Shown here: positions 1-8,151 of the stretch, one piece after another
Layout: each line of letters begins with the position of its first letter
Position numbering within the stretch: the stretch's first letter is position 1
Position numbers and translations under genes: made by a program
Assembly (NCBI RefSeq): GCF_014490745.1
Contig: NZ_LZEU01000001.1
Span: forward strand, 3,623,501-3,687,500
Direction: 5' to 3'
From: Pseudomonas alcaligenes
GTDB taxonomy: Bacteria > Pseudomonadota > Gammaproteobacteria > Pseudomonadales > Pseudomonadaceae
Length of the DNA: 64,000 bases
The notes under the pieces: model-generated
Database searches by the model: none
What the model saw: only the letters and a program-made list of their open reading frames with translations
What the model was told of the DNA's origin: nothing

Positions 1-826
1 GGAACTCCTGGATCTGCCGGTAGCTGTACAGACGCTCTACCCCGTCGACGATGGAGAACAGCATCCGCGTGCCGCTGGGGCTCTGCGGCAGCAGCTCGCG
101 GAAGATCACGCTCTGGCTGACGCTGCTGCCGATGCGCGCTTCGTCGTAGGGGCTGTGCAGCACCAGCATGCCGTTGTTCATCACCAGGTTGATCGAGCCA
201 TGTTCGCGGATATCGAAGGTGGCGTAGAACATCCGCAGGTAGTCGATCGACACCGTGGCCAGAGCCACCCCGGCGAAATTGCCCTGGGCATCCTCGACCC
301 GGCGCGACACCGGGATGATCCAGGCACCATTGGTACGACTGCGGATCGGCGGGCCGATATGCACGCCATGGTCGTCCGGGTGGCTGCGGTGGAAGATGAA
401 ATACTCGCGATCGGCATTGTTGGCCCCCGGCGGGATCTTGCCGAATGAGCTGACCAGCCAGTTGCCGTCGCGGTCGTAGGCGAACAGGCCATGCAGTTCC
501 GGCAGGCCGAACACGTGTTCCTTCATCAACTGCTGCAGGCGCTGCCGCTGCTGCGGGGTCGAGGTGCCGTCCTGCAGCCGTTCGACCATGCCGATCAGCA
601 CAGTGTCGGCCTTCTTCAGGGTATCGGTAGCCTGGCGGGCCAGGGCGGAGGCCAGGTTGGAAGTCTCCACCTCGGCATCGCGCAACTGGATGGCGCGGCT
701 GCGCCAGATCAGCCAGCCGTCGGTGGCCACCAGCGACAGGCACACCAGCACCACGAAAATCCGCGCCAACGGCAGAACCGAGGGCTTGAGCAACCAGCGT
801 TGCCAGTTCGTGGTGTTTTCAGTCAT
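1..826 (-). CDS. dCache-domain membrane sensor protein (3' end outside window)
   Basis: The reading frame runs leftward from an ATG at 824-826 and is still open at base 1, so about 275 N-terminal residues are visible. A short cytoplasmic N-terminus is followed by one hydrophobic segment (about residues 20-40, LARIFVVLVCLSLVA). The rest is an extracytoplasmic double-Cache sensor region with typical strings such as NADREYFIFHR, GPPIRSRTNGAWIIPVSRR and FAGVALATVSIDYL. Proteins with this N-terminus usually end in a GGDEF or histidine-kinase module, but the output domain lies outside the window. The gene is divergent from the LysR gene at 1074, separated by about 250 bp. The dCache call is firm; ligand and output are unknown. 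Confidence 0.8.
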   Translation of the reverse strand, partial: MTENTTNWQRWLLKPSVLPLARIFVVLVCLSLVATDGWLIWRSRAIQLRDAEVETSNLASALARQATDTLKKADTVLIGMVERLQDGTSTPQQRQRLQQLMKEHVFGLPELHGLFAYDRDGNWLVSSFGKIPPGANNADREYFIFHRSHPDDHGVHIGPPIRSRTNGAWIIPVSRRVEDAQGNFAGVALATVSIDYLRMFYATFDIREHGSINLVMNNGMLVLHSPYDEARIGSSVSQSVIFRELLPQSPSGTRMLFSIVDGVERLYSYRQIQEF

Positions 827-979
827 GGGCGATAGCTGCCTGCGCCGGGCTGTGTTGCCTGAATAATAGAGAAGACCGCATCGCTTGCTAGAGCTTGCCG
901 GCCAGACGAGAGCAAACAGCCGGGCCACAAGCCTGGCGCAAGGAAGACGGCAAGCTGCCGGAACGGGTCACGACCGGCG

Positions 980-1006
980 TTGCAATTGTGCAGGATGGCT
1001 TTGCAG
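980..1006 (+). promoter_or_regulatory. 27-bp triple-TGCA motif, copy A
   Basis: The sequence has TGCA cores at motif positions 2-5 and 10-13 and ends in TTGCAG at 22-27. The same arrangement recurs at 3036-3062 and, on the minus strand, at 9275-9301. It ends 67 bp before the LysR start at 1074. It resembles an operator array by position and recurrence only; no binding protein is known. Confidence 0.4.
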
Positions 1007-1073
1007 CTGTGGGCGTTCCGCGGCGCGCAGAGATTGCCGAAGATGGCCTCATCTGTTTCCGGGAGTTACCGCC

Positions 1074-1982
1074 ATGACCCGCCTCGATCTGCGCCGCGTC
1101 GACCTCAACCTGCTGGTAGTGTTCGAAATGATGATGCTGGAGCGCAACGTCAGCCGCGCCGCCGAGCGCCTGTTCCTCGGCCAGCCGGCGGTCAGCGCCG
1201 CGCTCAACCGCCTGCGCAGCCTGTATAACGACCCGCTGTTCGTGCGCAACGGTCGCAGCATGGAACCGACCCCGCGAGCCCTGGAACTGGAAGGCGTGTT
1301 GCGCCCGGCACTGGACACCATCTCCGCGGCCATCGGCCAGAGCAATGCCTTCGACCCGGCCACCAGCCGCGAGGTATTCCGCATCGGTCTCAGCGACGAC
1401 GTCGAACTGGGCCTGCTGCCAACCCTGCTGCGTCATCTGGAAACCGTCGCGCCGAACGTGGTGCTGGTGGTGCGCCGCACCCACTACCTGTCGATTTCCA
1501 GCCAGCTGGCCTCCGGCGAGATTTCCCTGGGCATCTGCTACACCGGCGAGCTGCCGGCCAATGCCAAATGCAAGACCCTGCGCCGCAGCCGCTCGGTGCT
1601 GCTGCGCGGCGATCAGGACGAAGCGCCGCTCAGCCTCGAGCAATACTGCGCCCGCCCGCATGCCCTGGTGTCCTTCGCCGGCGACCTCACCGGCTTCATC
1701 GACGACGAGCTGGCCAAGCTCGGCCGCAGCCGCCGGGTCAAGCTGGCCGTGCCGCAGTTCCATGGCCTGTCCGCCCTGCTGCCCGGCAGCGAGCTGGTGG
1801 CCAGCGTGCCCGACTACGCCGCTCCGGCACTGACCGCCGGCGGCGCCCTGCGCAGCGAGCCGCTGCCGTTCGAGGCGCCGCTGTACAACCTGTCGCTGGC
1901 CTGGAGCGCCGCCCAGGACAACGACCCGGCCCAGCGCTGGCTGCGTGCCCAGATCGAGCAGTGCCTGGGCCAGCAGGGCTGA
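1074..1982 (+). CDS. LysR-family transcriptional regulator
   Basis: 302 residues, the normal length for the family. The N-terminal winged helix-turn-helix is clear (about residues 1-65: VDLNLLVVFEMMMLE, RNVSRAAERLFLGQPAVSAALNRLR, then DPLFVRNGR), in the style of the NodD/LeuO branch. A type 2 periplasmic-binding-protein effector domain follows from about residue 95. The open frame extends upstream to 885, but the ATG at 1074 is preceded by GGGAG and starts the family's normal N-terminus. A triple-TGCA motif lies 67 bp upstream, where an autoregulatory site would be expected. A second LysR gene follows on the same strand 151 bp later. The effector is unknown. Confidence 0.9.
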   Translation: MTRLDLRRVDLNLLVVFEMMMLERNVSRAAERLFLGQPAVSAALNRLRSLYNDPLFVRNGRSMEPTPRALELEGVLRPALDTISAAIGQSNAFDPATSREVFRIGLSDDVELGLLPTLLRHLETVAPNVVLVVRRTHYLSISSQLASGEISLGICYTGELPANAKCKTLRRSRSVLLRGDQDEAPLSLEQYCARPHALVSFAGDLTGFIDDELAKLGRSRRVKLAVPQFHGLSALLPGSELVASVPDYAAPALTAGGALRSEPLPFEAPLYNLSLAWSAAQDNDPAQRWLRAQIEQCLGQQG

Positions 1983-2133
1983 CCGCCGCCGGCCCCGGCT
2001 TGGCCGTCGCGCGCCTGCCAGCGCTGCCCGGGCGCGCCGCGCTCTTGCTATTGTGAGCAGGTTTTCTCCGCCGCAGAGCAACGCCACCCCGGGCCTGCGG
2101 CAGCCGATCTCCTGGACATGGAAGCTGTGCGCC

Positions 2134-3033
2134 GTGAACTTCGACTGGAACGACATCCCCCTGCTCCTCGCCCTGGCCCGCGACGGCAGCATGAGCGCCG
2201 CCGGGCGCAGCCTGAACATCGACCCCTCGACCATGAGCCGGCGCCTGGCCGCCGCCGAAGCGGCACTGAACACCCGCCTGTTCATTCGCGACAACGCCGG
2301 CTACCACCCCACCGAGGCCGGCCTGGTATTCCTCGGCTACGCCGAGCGGGTCTACGGCGATGTGAAGAGCATGCTGCTGGACACCTGCAGCGAGGCCGAG
2401 GGGGTCTGCGGCGCAGTGCGCATCACCTCCATCGACTTTCTCTTCAGTCACTGGCTGGTGGAGCACATGCCGGCGCTGATCGAGCAGCATCCGAACCTGC
2501 AGCTGCAGTTGCTGGTGGGCAACCAGGCACTGTCGTTCACCCGTCGCGAGGCCGACTTCGCCCTGCGCCTGGCGCGCCCGCAGGACGATGCCGCACTGCT
2601 GATGCGCAAGCTCGGCGAGATCGGCTTCGCCGTGTACGGCGCCGAACGCTTTGCCGACATCCCGCGCCAGCACTGGGGTGAACAGCCATGGCTGGCCTAT
2701 GGCGAAGACCTGGCGGAAATGGCCGAGATGCGCTGGCTGCGGGCGCAGGCGCCGGAGGCTTTCTATCCGGTGCGGGTGAGCAGTGTCAGCACCCTGGTGC
2801 ACGCCTGCCAGACCGGCCTGGGCCTGGCCCTGCTGCCGTGCCTGATCGGCGAGCGCAACGGCCTGCGCCGCCTCAGCGTCGAGGTCGAGGTATTGCGCGA
2901 AGTGTGGCTGCTCAGCCACCGCGACGCCGGCAAGATCGGCCGCTACCAGGCGGTGGGCAACTGGCTCAAGCAGGTGTTCGCCGACGACAGTGCGCGCCTG
3001 CGCGGCGAGCTGCCGCTAGCGCCGCCGCTCTAG
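2134..3033 (+). CDS. LysR-family transcriptional regulator
   Basis: 299 residues starting at a GTG. No in-frame ATG precedes the conserved N-terminus (NFDWNDIPLLLALARDGSMSAAG), and GGAAG lies about 9 bp upstream. The helix-turn-helix occupies about residues 1-60 (LNIDPSTMSRRLAAAEAALNTRLFIR) and a LysR substrate-binding domain fills the rest (for example VSTLVHACQTGLGLALLPC near residue 225). The wording resembles LysR proteins that repress or activate a neighbouring oxidoreductase or transporter. It lies between another LysR gene and a mechanosensitive channel gene, all on one strand. The target is not evident, though the triple-TGCA motif just after its stop codon is a candidate site for it or for its neighbour. 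Confidence 0.87.
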   Translation: MNFDWNDIPLLLALARDGSMSAAGRSLNIDPSTMSRRLAAAEAALNTRLFIRDNAGYHPTEAGLVFLGYAERVYGDVKSMLLDTCSEAEGVCGAVRITSIDFLFSHWLVEHMPALIEQHPNLQLQLLVGNQALSFTRREADFALRLARPQDDAALLMRKLGEIGFAVYGAERFADIPRQHWGEQPWLAYGEDLAEMAEMRWLRAQAPEAFYPVRVSSVSTLVHACQTGLGLALLPCLIGERNGLRRLSVEVEVLREVWLLSHRDAGKIGRYQAVGNWLKQVFADDSARLRGELPLAPPL

Positions 3034-3035
3034 CC

Positions 3036-3062
3036 GTGCAGTTTTGCAGGGCGGTTTTGCAG
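3036..3062 (+). promoter_or_regulatory. 27-bp triple-TGCA motif, copy B
   Basis: This copy begins 2 bp after the LysR stop codon and ends 77 bp before the channel start at 3140. It aligns without gaps to copies at 980-1006 and 9275-9301. Within it, TTTTGCAG occurs twice as a direct repeat. Confidence 0.4.
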
Positions 3063-3139
3063 CGCCAGGCATTCCGTCGCGCGCGCATTGCCGCCATGCT
3101 TGCACCATCGCCCTCGCCGCCCGTGTTTCGGAGATCACC

Positions 3140-4567
3140 ATGCTCAGCCTGTTCCACAGTCACCCCCTGCTGGTCGCCGTCGGCCTGCTGCTTGCCGACC
3201 TCGCCTGCTGGCGCCTGCTGCCGGTCGAGGCCAAGGTCTGGCGGGTGCTGCTGCGCCTGGGCTTCTTCCTCGCCTACAGCCTGGTGATAGTCGGCGCCGG
3301 GATGAGCCCGCTGCAGCCGCCGCCCTGGAGCGAGGCGGCGCTGCACATGCTCGGCGCGGCACTGGGCATCGCCTGGTGGTTGCTCTGCGCGCGCACCCTG
3401 ACCGTGGTGCTCGGCGTGCTGCTGATGCCGCGCAGCGGCCACACCGGGCGCCTGCTGCAGGACGTGCTGGGCGCGCTGATCTTCCTCGCCGCCCTGGTGG
3501 CCGCCGCGGCCTATGTCATGCAGCTGCCGGTCAAGGGCCTGCTGGCCACCTCCGGGGTAGTCGCCATCGTCATCGGCCTGGCTCTGCAGAGCACCCTCGG
3601 CGACGTGTTTTCCGGCATCGTGCTGAACACCACCAAGCCCTACCGCCTGGATGACTGGGTCTCCATCGACGGCACCGAGGGCAAGGTGATCGAGATCGAC
3701 TGGCGCGCCACCCACCTGCGCACCAGCCAGGGTGGCACCGTGGTGATCCCCAACTCGGTGGCGGCCAAGGCCAAGATCCTCAACCTCAACCGCCAGGCCG
3801 ACATCCACAACCTCAGCGTCAGCCTCAGCGTGCCTGCCCAGGTGCGCCCGCGCCTGGTGCTCGATGCCCTGCAGCGCGCCCTGCAGGGCGTCAGCGCACT
3901 GCTGCCGAGCCCCAAGGCCAAGGTCACGGTCAAGCACTCCGACCTGCAGGTGGTGGAGTACGAGATCAGCGGCTTCGTCGATGGCGCCAGCAACAAGACC
4001 GAGGTGCGCAACCTGATGTTCGACCTCGCCCACCGCCAGCTGCAGGCTGCCGGCATCCTGCGCGGCGGCGAGGCCCACGGCAGCGCGGCCAGCCGCCAGC
4101 GCACGCTGCTCGACGACGTGAAGATCTTCCGTTCGCTGAGCAGCGAAGAGAAGGATCGCCTGGCCGAACAGCTGCAGCCGCTGGCGGTAAGCAGCGGCCA
4201 GGTGGTGCTGGAGCTGGGCGAAGTCAGCGAACAGCTGCTGGTGATCGGCAGCGGGGTGATCTCCGCCGCGGTGCCGGCCGATGGCCAGTTCGTCGAGGCC
4301 GGGCGCATGGGCCCTGGCGAGGTGATGGGCGAACAGGGGGTGACCCAGGGCATTGCCTCCGAGGCGCGCTTTACCGCACTCAGTTCGGGGGTGCTCTATC
4401 GCCTGGACAAGACCCAGCTGCAGGCCTGCCTGGAGCAGCGCAGCGAAATCGGCACGGCCCTGCACAAGCTGCAGAACTTCCGCCAGCAGGCCAGTGCCTC
4501 GCTACTGGAAGAAAAACCGGTGCAGATCAAGAAAGGCGGTTTCCTCAGCTGGCTGCAGCGCTCCTGA
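3140..4567 (+). CDS. MscS-type mechanosensitive channel with cyclic-nucleotide-binding domain
   Basis: 475 residues. Several transmembrane segments occupy about residues 1-150. The MscS core follows, with the pore-lining stretch VVAIVIGLALQSTLGDVFSGIVL, the beta domain (DDWVSIDGTEGKVIEIDWRATHLRT) and VVIPNS. The C-terminal 140 residues form a Crp/cNMP-type domain (VFRSLSSEEKDRL-like helix, then LELGEVSEQLLVIGSGVI and MGPGEVMGEQG). This MscS plus cNMP-domain layout matches the bacterial bCNG group of the MscS superfamily, in which ligand binding rather than tension may gate the pore. The start ATG is chosen because hydrophobic residues begin at once; an upstream extension to 3044 lacks such character. 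The last base of the stop codon coincides with the first base of the repeat element at 4567-4736. Confidence 0.88.
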   Translation: MLSLFHSHPLLVAVGLLLADLACWRLLPVEAKVWRVLLRLGFFLAYSLVIVGAGMSPLQPPPWSEAALHMLGAALGIAWWLLCARTLTVVLGVLLMPRSGHTGRLLQDVLGALIFLAALVAAAAYVMQLPVKGLLATSGVVAIVIGLALQSTLGDVFSGIVLNTTKPYRLDDWVSIDGTEGKVIEIDWRATHLRTSQGGTVVIPNSVAAKAKILNLNRQADIHNLSVSLSVPAQVRPRLVLDALQRALQGVSALLPSPKAKVTVKHSDLQVVEYEISGFVDGASNKTEVRNLMFDLAHRQLQAAGILRGGEAHGSAASRQRTLLDDVKIFRSLSSEEKDRLAEQLQPLAVSSGQVVLELGEVSEQLLVIGSGVISAAVPADGQFVEAGRMGPGEVMGEQGVTQGIASEARFTALSSGVLYRLDKTQLQACLEQRSEIGTALHKLQNFRQQASASLLEEKPVQIKKGGFLSWLQRS

Positions 4568-4736
4568 GAACCTGCTCACGATCTCCTGTCCGTCGGCCAT
4601 GCTGCGTTAAAAACAGGCTCGGAATGCTCATTTACAGCTCGTAAACTCCGCTTCCTCGCCTGTTTTGACCAGCCGGAGGCTGTTACTGACGTAGCGCCTT
4701 GCCTGGCTCTAGTCCAAAAGATCGTAAACAGGTTCT
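4567..4736. repeat. MITE-like element with terminal inverted repeats
   Basis: About 170 bp bounded by 18-bp near-perfect inverted repeats: AGAACCTGCTCACGATCT at 4567-4584 and AGATCGTAAACAGGTTCT at 4719-4736 (two mismatches). An inner inverted pair, AAAACAGGC and GCCTGTTTT, flanks a central stem region around 4608-4667. It has no coding capacity. From memory, similar sequences are dispersed in Pseudomonas genomes. No target-site duplication is visible. Confidence 0.65.
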
Positions 4737-4794
4737 AAGCCCGTGGTATTGAAGCGAAGGGCCGACCACGCGAAGTGCGTGGCCGGCGCCGTGA

Positions 4795-5412
4795 TCAGCT
4801 CTTCTGGCTGTAGCTCTGCATCAGGTTGGCGTAGGCCGGCAGGTGGCTGCTGAGCAGGCCGCCGAAACCTTCGATGTCGTTGCGCCAGTCGCGGTGCAAC
4901 TCGCAGCCCACGCTGAACCAGTTCAGCAGCTGGGCACCGGCCTGGCTCATGCGATTGAGCGCGGCATCACGCACCACCGGGTTGAAGGTGCCGGAAGCGT
5001 CGGTCACCACGAATACGTCGAAGCCTTCGGCGATTGCCGACAGGGTCGGGAACGCCACGCAGACGTCGGTGACCACGCCGGCGATGATCAGCTGCTTGCG
5101 CCCGGTGGCCTTGATCGCGTTGACGAAGTCGGCGTTGTCCCAGGCGTTGATCTGGCCCGGGCGCGGGATGTACGGCGCATCCGGGAACATGGCCTTGAGC
5201 TCGGGCACGATCGGGCCGTTGGGGCCGTTCTCGAAGCTGGTGGTGAGGATGGTCGGCAGCTTGAAGAACTTGGCGATGTCGGCCAGGGCCAGCACGTTGT
5301 TCTTGAACTCGTCGGGGGTGAAGTCGCGCACCAGCGAGAGCAGGCCGGCCTGATGGTCGACCAGCAGCACCACGGCATTGTCCTTGTCCAAACGGTTGTA
5401 GCTCTTGCTCAT
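4795..5412 (-). CDS. YcaC-like isochorismatase-family hydrolase
   Basis: 205 residues with the isochorismatase-like Rossmann fold. The protein is very close in wording to E. coli YcaC: catalytic Asp19 in LLVDHQAG, the nucleophilic Cys118 in GVVTDVCVAF, and signature stretches TSFENGPNGP and VVTDASGTFN. YcaC proteins are cysteine hydrolases of unknown physiological substrate. It is the last gene of the leftward hydrolase group, 137 bp beyond the amidohydrolase stop codon, so it may have its own promoter. It is cytoplasmic, with no signal peptide. Confidence 0.93.
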   Translation of the reverse strand: MSKSYNRLDKDNAVVLLVDHQAGLLSLVRDFTPDEFKNNVLALADIAKFFKLPTILTTSFENGPNGPIVPELKAMFPDAPYIPRPGQINAWDNADFVNAIKATGRKQLIIAGVVTDVCVAFPTLSAIAEGFDVFVVTDASGTFNPVVRDAALNRMSQAGAQLLNWFSVGCELHRDWRNDIEGFGGLLSSHLPAYANLMQSYSQKS

Positions 5413-5549
5413 CTCGATGTCCTCGATGGTTATGGATGTTGCTGCACTACAAGGCGCGGGCCGTCAGTGGACGGCACACGCGAATGACATTGACCAGGTC
5501 AGGTTGCAGCGCGCGCATGACCGCGCGCCGCTGGCCTGGCGCGGCCGGG

Positions 5550-7529
5550 TCAGAAAGCGAAACAGGAACAGCCGAACGCCCCCCAGAAACCCTGGAAGTC
5601 GCTGATCGGCACCGACGAGCGGCGCGCGCGGTCATGGCTGTGGGCATGCACGGCGCAGGCGCCGACGCACTGGTGCACCTGCGCCACCAGCGGCGCGCCG
5701 GGTTTCCAGTGGCCGGGCACCTTGGCCACCGGCGACCAGTCGGGCAGTACCGGAGCCGGTGGCGGCGCCAGCTTGTCGAACTCGCCAGCGCCATACACCA
5801 CCTTGCCGTCGACCACGGTGAGCACCGACTCGATCCACTTGATGGCCTCTTCCTCGACGCTGAAGAAGTCCGCCGACAGGGCGACCAGATCGGCCAGCTG
5901 GCCGACCTTGATCTGCCCCTTCTTGCCCTGCTCGCTGGAGAACCAGGCGCTGCCGTGGGTGAACAGCTCCAGCGCGGTGGCGCGCGGCAGGCCCTGCGGG
6001 TACAGCTCCAGACCGCCGACGGTCTTGCCGCTGACCATCCAGTACAGCGAAGTCCAGGGGTTGTAGCTGGCCACGCGGGTGGCGTCGGTACCGGCGCCGA
6101 CCGGCACGCCCTCACTCAGCATGCGCTGGATCGGCGGGGTCTTCTCGGCGGCCTGTTTGCCGTAGCGGTCGACGAAGTACTCGCCCTGGAAGGCCATGCG
6201 GTGCTGGATGGCGATGCCGCCGCCCAATGCGCGCACCCGCTCGATGTTCTTCGGCGTGATGGTCTCGGCATGGTCGAAGAACCACGGCAGGCCGTTGAAC
6301 GGGATGTCGCGATTGACCTTCTCGAACACGTCGAGCATGCGCGAGATGGATTCGTCGTAGGTGGCGTGCAGGCGGAACGGCCAGCGCTGCTCGACCAGGT
6401 GGCGCACCACCGGCTCCAGCTCGCTTTCCATGCTCGGCGCCAGATCCGGGCGCGGTTCGAGGAAGTCCTCGAAGTCGGCGGCGGAGAACACCAGCATCTC
6501 GCCGGCACCGTTGTGGCGGAAGAAGTCGTTGCCCTGCCCCGGCTTGACCAGCTTGCTCCAGTGCTGGAAGTCGGCCAGCTCTTCCTTGGGCTTCTGGGTG
6601 AACAGGTTGTAGGCGATGCGAATGCTCAGCTGGTTGTCCTTGGCCAGCTGCTCGATCACCTGGTAGTCGTCCGGGTAGTTCTGGTAGCCGCCGCCGGCGT
6701 CGATGGCGCTGGTCACGCCGAGGCGGTTGAGCTCGCGCATGAACTGGCGGGTCGAGTTGACCTGGTACTCCAGCGGCAGCTTGGGCCCCTTGCTCAGGGT
6801 CGAGTAGAGGATCATCGCGTTGGGCCGCGCCACCAGCATGCCGGTCGGTTCGCCATTGCTGTCGCGGACGATCTCGCCGCCCGGCGGGTTGGGCGTGTCC
6901 TTGGTGTAGCCGACCACCCGCAGCGCAGCGCGGTTGAGCAGCGCACGGTCGTACAGGTGGAGGACGAACACCGGGGTGTCCGGCGCCGCCTTGTTCAGCT
7001 CGTCGAGGGTCGGCATGCGCTTCTCGGCGAACTGGAATTCGTTCCAGCCGCCGACCACCCGCACCCACTGCGGCGTGGGTGTGCGCTCGGCCTGCTCCTT
7101 GAGCATGCGCAGGGCGTCGGCCAGCGACGGCACGCCTTCCCAGCGCAGCTCCAGGTTGTAGTTGAGGCCGCCGCGGATCAGGTGCAGGTGCGAGTCGTTG
7201 AGCCCGGGGATCACCGTACGTTTGTGCAGGTCGATGACCTGGGTGGCGCTGCCGCGCAGGGCCATGACCTCGGCATCGCTGCCGACAGCGAGGAAGCGCC
7301 CGTCCTTGATCGCCACGGCGCTGGCCGTGGGTTTCTCGCGGTCGACCGTGTGCAGACGGCCATTGAACAGAATCAGATCGGCTTGCATAGCGCTTCCCAG
7401 GCTACTGGCGAATGAACTGCCGGCGGCGCCGGCAAAAGGTAAGGCGGCCCACAGCGCACCGGCGGCGCCGAGCACCGAGCTGCTGGCGAGGAAGTGGCGA
7501 CGGCTCTTGTCGGACGGGTCTTGGCTCAT
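5550..7529 (-). CDS. Exported YtcJ-type amidohydrolase
   Basis: 659 residues. The N-terminus has a twin-arginine-type signal (SRRHFLA followed by a hydrophobic Ala-rich stretch), so export by Tat is likely. The mature protein is a composite metal-dependent hydrolase of the YtcJ/DUF amidohydrolase-3 type: LFNGRLHTVDREKPTASAVAIKDGRFLAVG near its start, metal ligands in NDSHLHL, and later HLYDR, DHAETITP and GAGTDATRVASYNPW. The ATG at 7529 has GGAGAA before it; a longer frame starting at 7586 would bury the Tat motif. It is 16 bp downstream of the ABM-domain gene and probably co-transcribed with it. The substrate is unknown; family members attack amide or other C-N bonds of small molecules. Confidence 0.9.
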   Translation of the reverse strand: MSQDPSDKSRRHFLASSSVLGAAGALWAALPFAGAAGSSFASSLGSAMQADLILFNGRLHTVDREKPTASAVAIKDGRFLAVGSDAEVMALRGSATQVIDLHKRTVIPGLNDSHLHLIRGGLNYNLELRWEGVPSLADALRMLKEQAERTPTPQWVRVVGGWNEFQFAEKRMPTLDELNKAAPDTPVFVLHLYDRALLNRAALRVVGYTKDTPNPPGGEIVRDSNGEPTGMLVARPNAMILYSTLSKGPKLPLEYQVNSTRQFMRELNRLGVTSAIDAGGGYQNYPDDYQVIEQLAKDNQLSIRIAYNLFTQKPKEELADFQHWSKLVKPGQGNDFFRHNGAGEMLVFSAADFEDFLEPRPDLAPSMESELEPVVRHLVEQRWPFRLHATYDESISRMLDVFEKVNRDIPFNGLPWFFDHAETITPKNIERVRALGGGIAIQHRMAFQGEYFVDRYGKQAAEKTPPIQRMLSEGVPVGAGTDATRVASYNPWTSLYWMVSGKTVGGLELYPQGLPRATALELFTHGSAWFSSEQGKKGQIKVGQLADLVALSADFFSVEEEAIKWIESVLTVVDGKVVYGAGEFDKLAPPPAPVLPDWSPVAKVPGHWKPGAPLVAQVHQCVGACAVHAHSHDRARRSSVPISDFQGFWGAFGCSCFAF

Positions 7530-7545
7530 AAGGGTTCTCCAGCAC

Positions 7546-8088
7546 TCAGCGTGCGTGCAGCCAGCCGGCGAACCAGGCGGTGACACGCGGCATGAACAGG
7601 TAGACGACGGACAGTACGATGCTCAGGGTGATCAGCACGTTGCTCGGCACATACCCACCCAGCCAGGGTAGACGCTCGAACACGGGCTGCCAGAGCTGCG
7701 GCACCAGCAGGGTCAGCGGCTGAATCACCAGGAAGGTGATGCAGGCCTGCTTCCAGCGCGGTGGCGGCGCCTGGTCGCGCGAGTTGGGCACGAACCAGAA
7801 CTCGTGGCCATCGTGCAGTTCCTTGCTCTCGCCTTCGCTCAGCAGCGGCTCGACCTCGGCGATCAGCGCGGCACGCTCGGCGGAATCCAGCCAGACCTGC
7901 AGCTGGCCGGCACTGGCAAAACGCAGCACCGAGGTGAACAGCGCGCCATCACGCAGCACATCGACGCCGAGGTGACCGGGGTAGCCGCTGGCCACGCGGG
8001 TGATGCGGCGCAGCCAGCTTTCATAGGCAGGCACCTGACCGGTGGCGACCCGGTGGCGGATAATCAGGGTGACGCTTTCCGTGGGCAT
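7546..8088 (-). CDS. ABM-domain protein with C-terminal membrane segments
   Basis: 180 residues. The N-terminal 100 residues form an antibiotic-biosynthesis-monooxygenase-like dimeric ferredoxin-fold domain (VTLIIRHRVATGQVPAYESWLRRI, FWFVPNS). Two hydrophobic helices follow (about residues 120-140 and 150-172), so the domain is tethered to the inner membrane. Such proteins recur next to hydrolase and LysR genes in Pseudomonas. No catalytic assignment is possible. It sits between the esterase and the amidohydrolase in the same orientation. The ATG at 8088 is chosen over the longer frame because it begins the domain directly. Confidence 0.8.
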   Translation of the reverse strand: MPTESVTLIIRHRVATGQVPAYESWLRRITRVASGYPGHLGVDVLRDGALFTSVLRFASAGQLQVWLDSAERAALIAEVEPLLSEGESKELHDGHEFWFVPNSRDQAPPPRWKQACITFLVIQPLTLLVPQLWQPVFERLPWLGGYVPSNVLITLSIVLSVVYLFMPRVTAWFAGWLHAR

Positions 8089-8113
8089 GTCTGGCTTCCT
8101 TCCACGAACAATG

Positions 8114-8137
8114 CCCCGGCGCACACGCGCGCCGGGG
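8114..8137 (-). terminator. GC-rich hairpin between esterase and ABM gene
   Basis: A perfect 9-bp stem, CCCCGGCGC with GCGCCGGGG, and a 6-base loop. No T-run follows in the leftward direction, so it may be a processing or partial-termination hairpin rather than a full terminator. Confidence 0.35.
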
Positions 8138-8151
8138 ACAGGCAGGGTTGC

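Noticed and set aside
5436..7415. A 659-residue plus-strand open frame
   Set aside because: It is antisense to the amidohydrolase, which has a Tat signal and full catalytic motifs.
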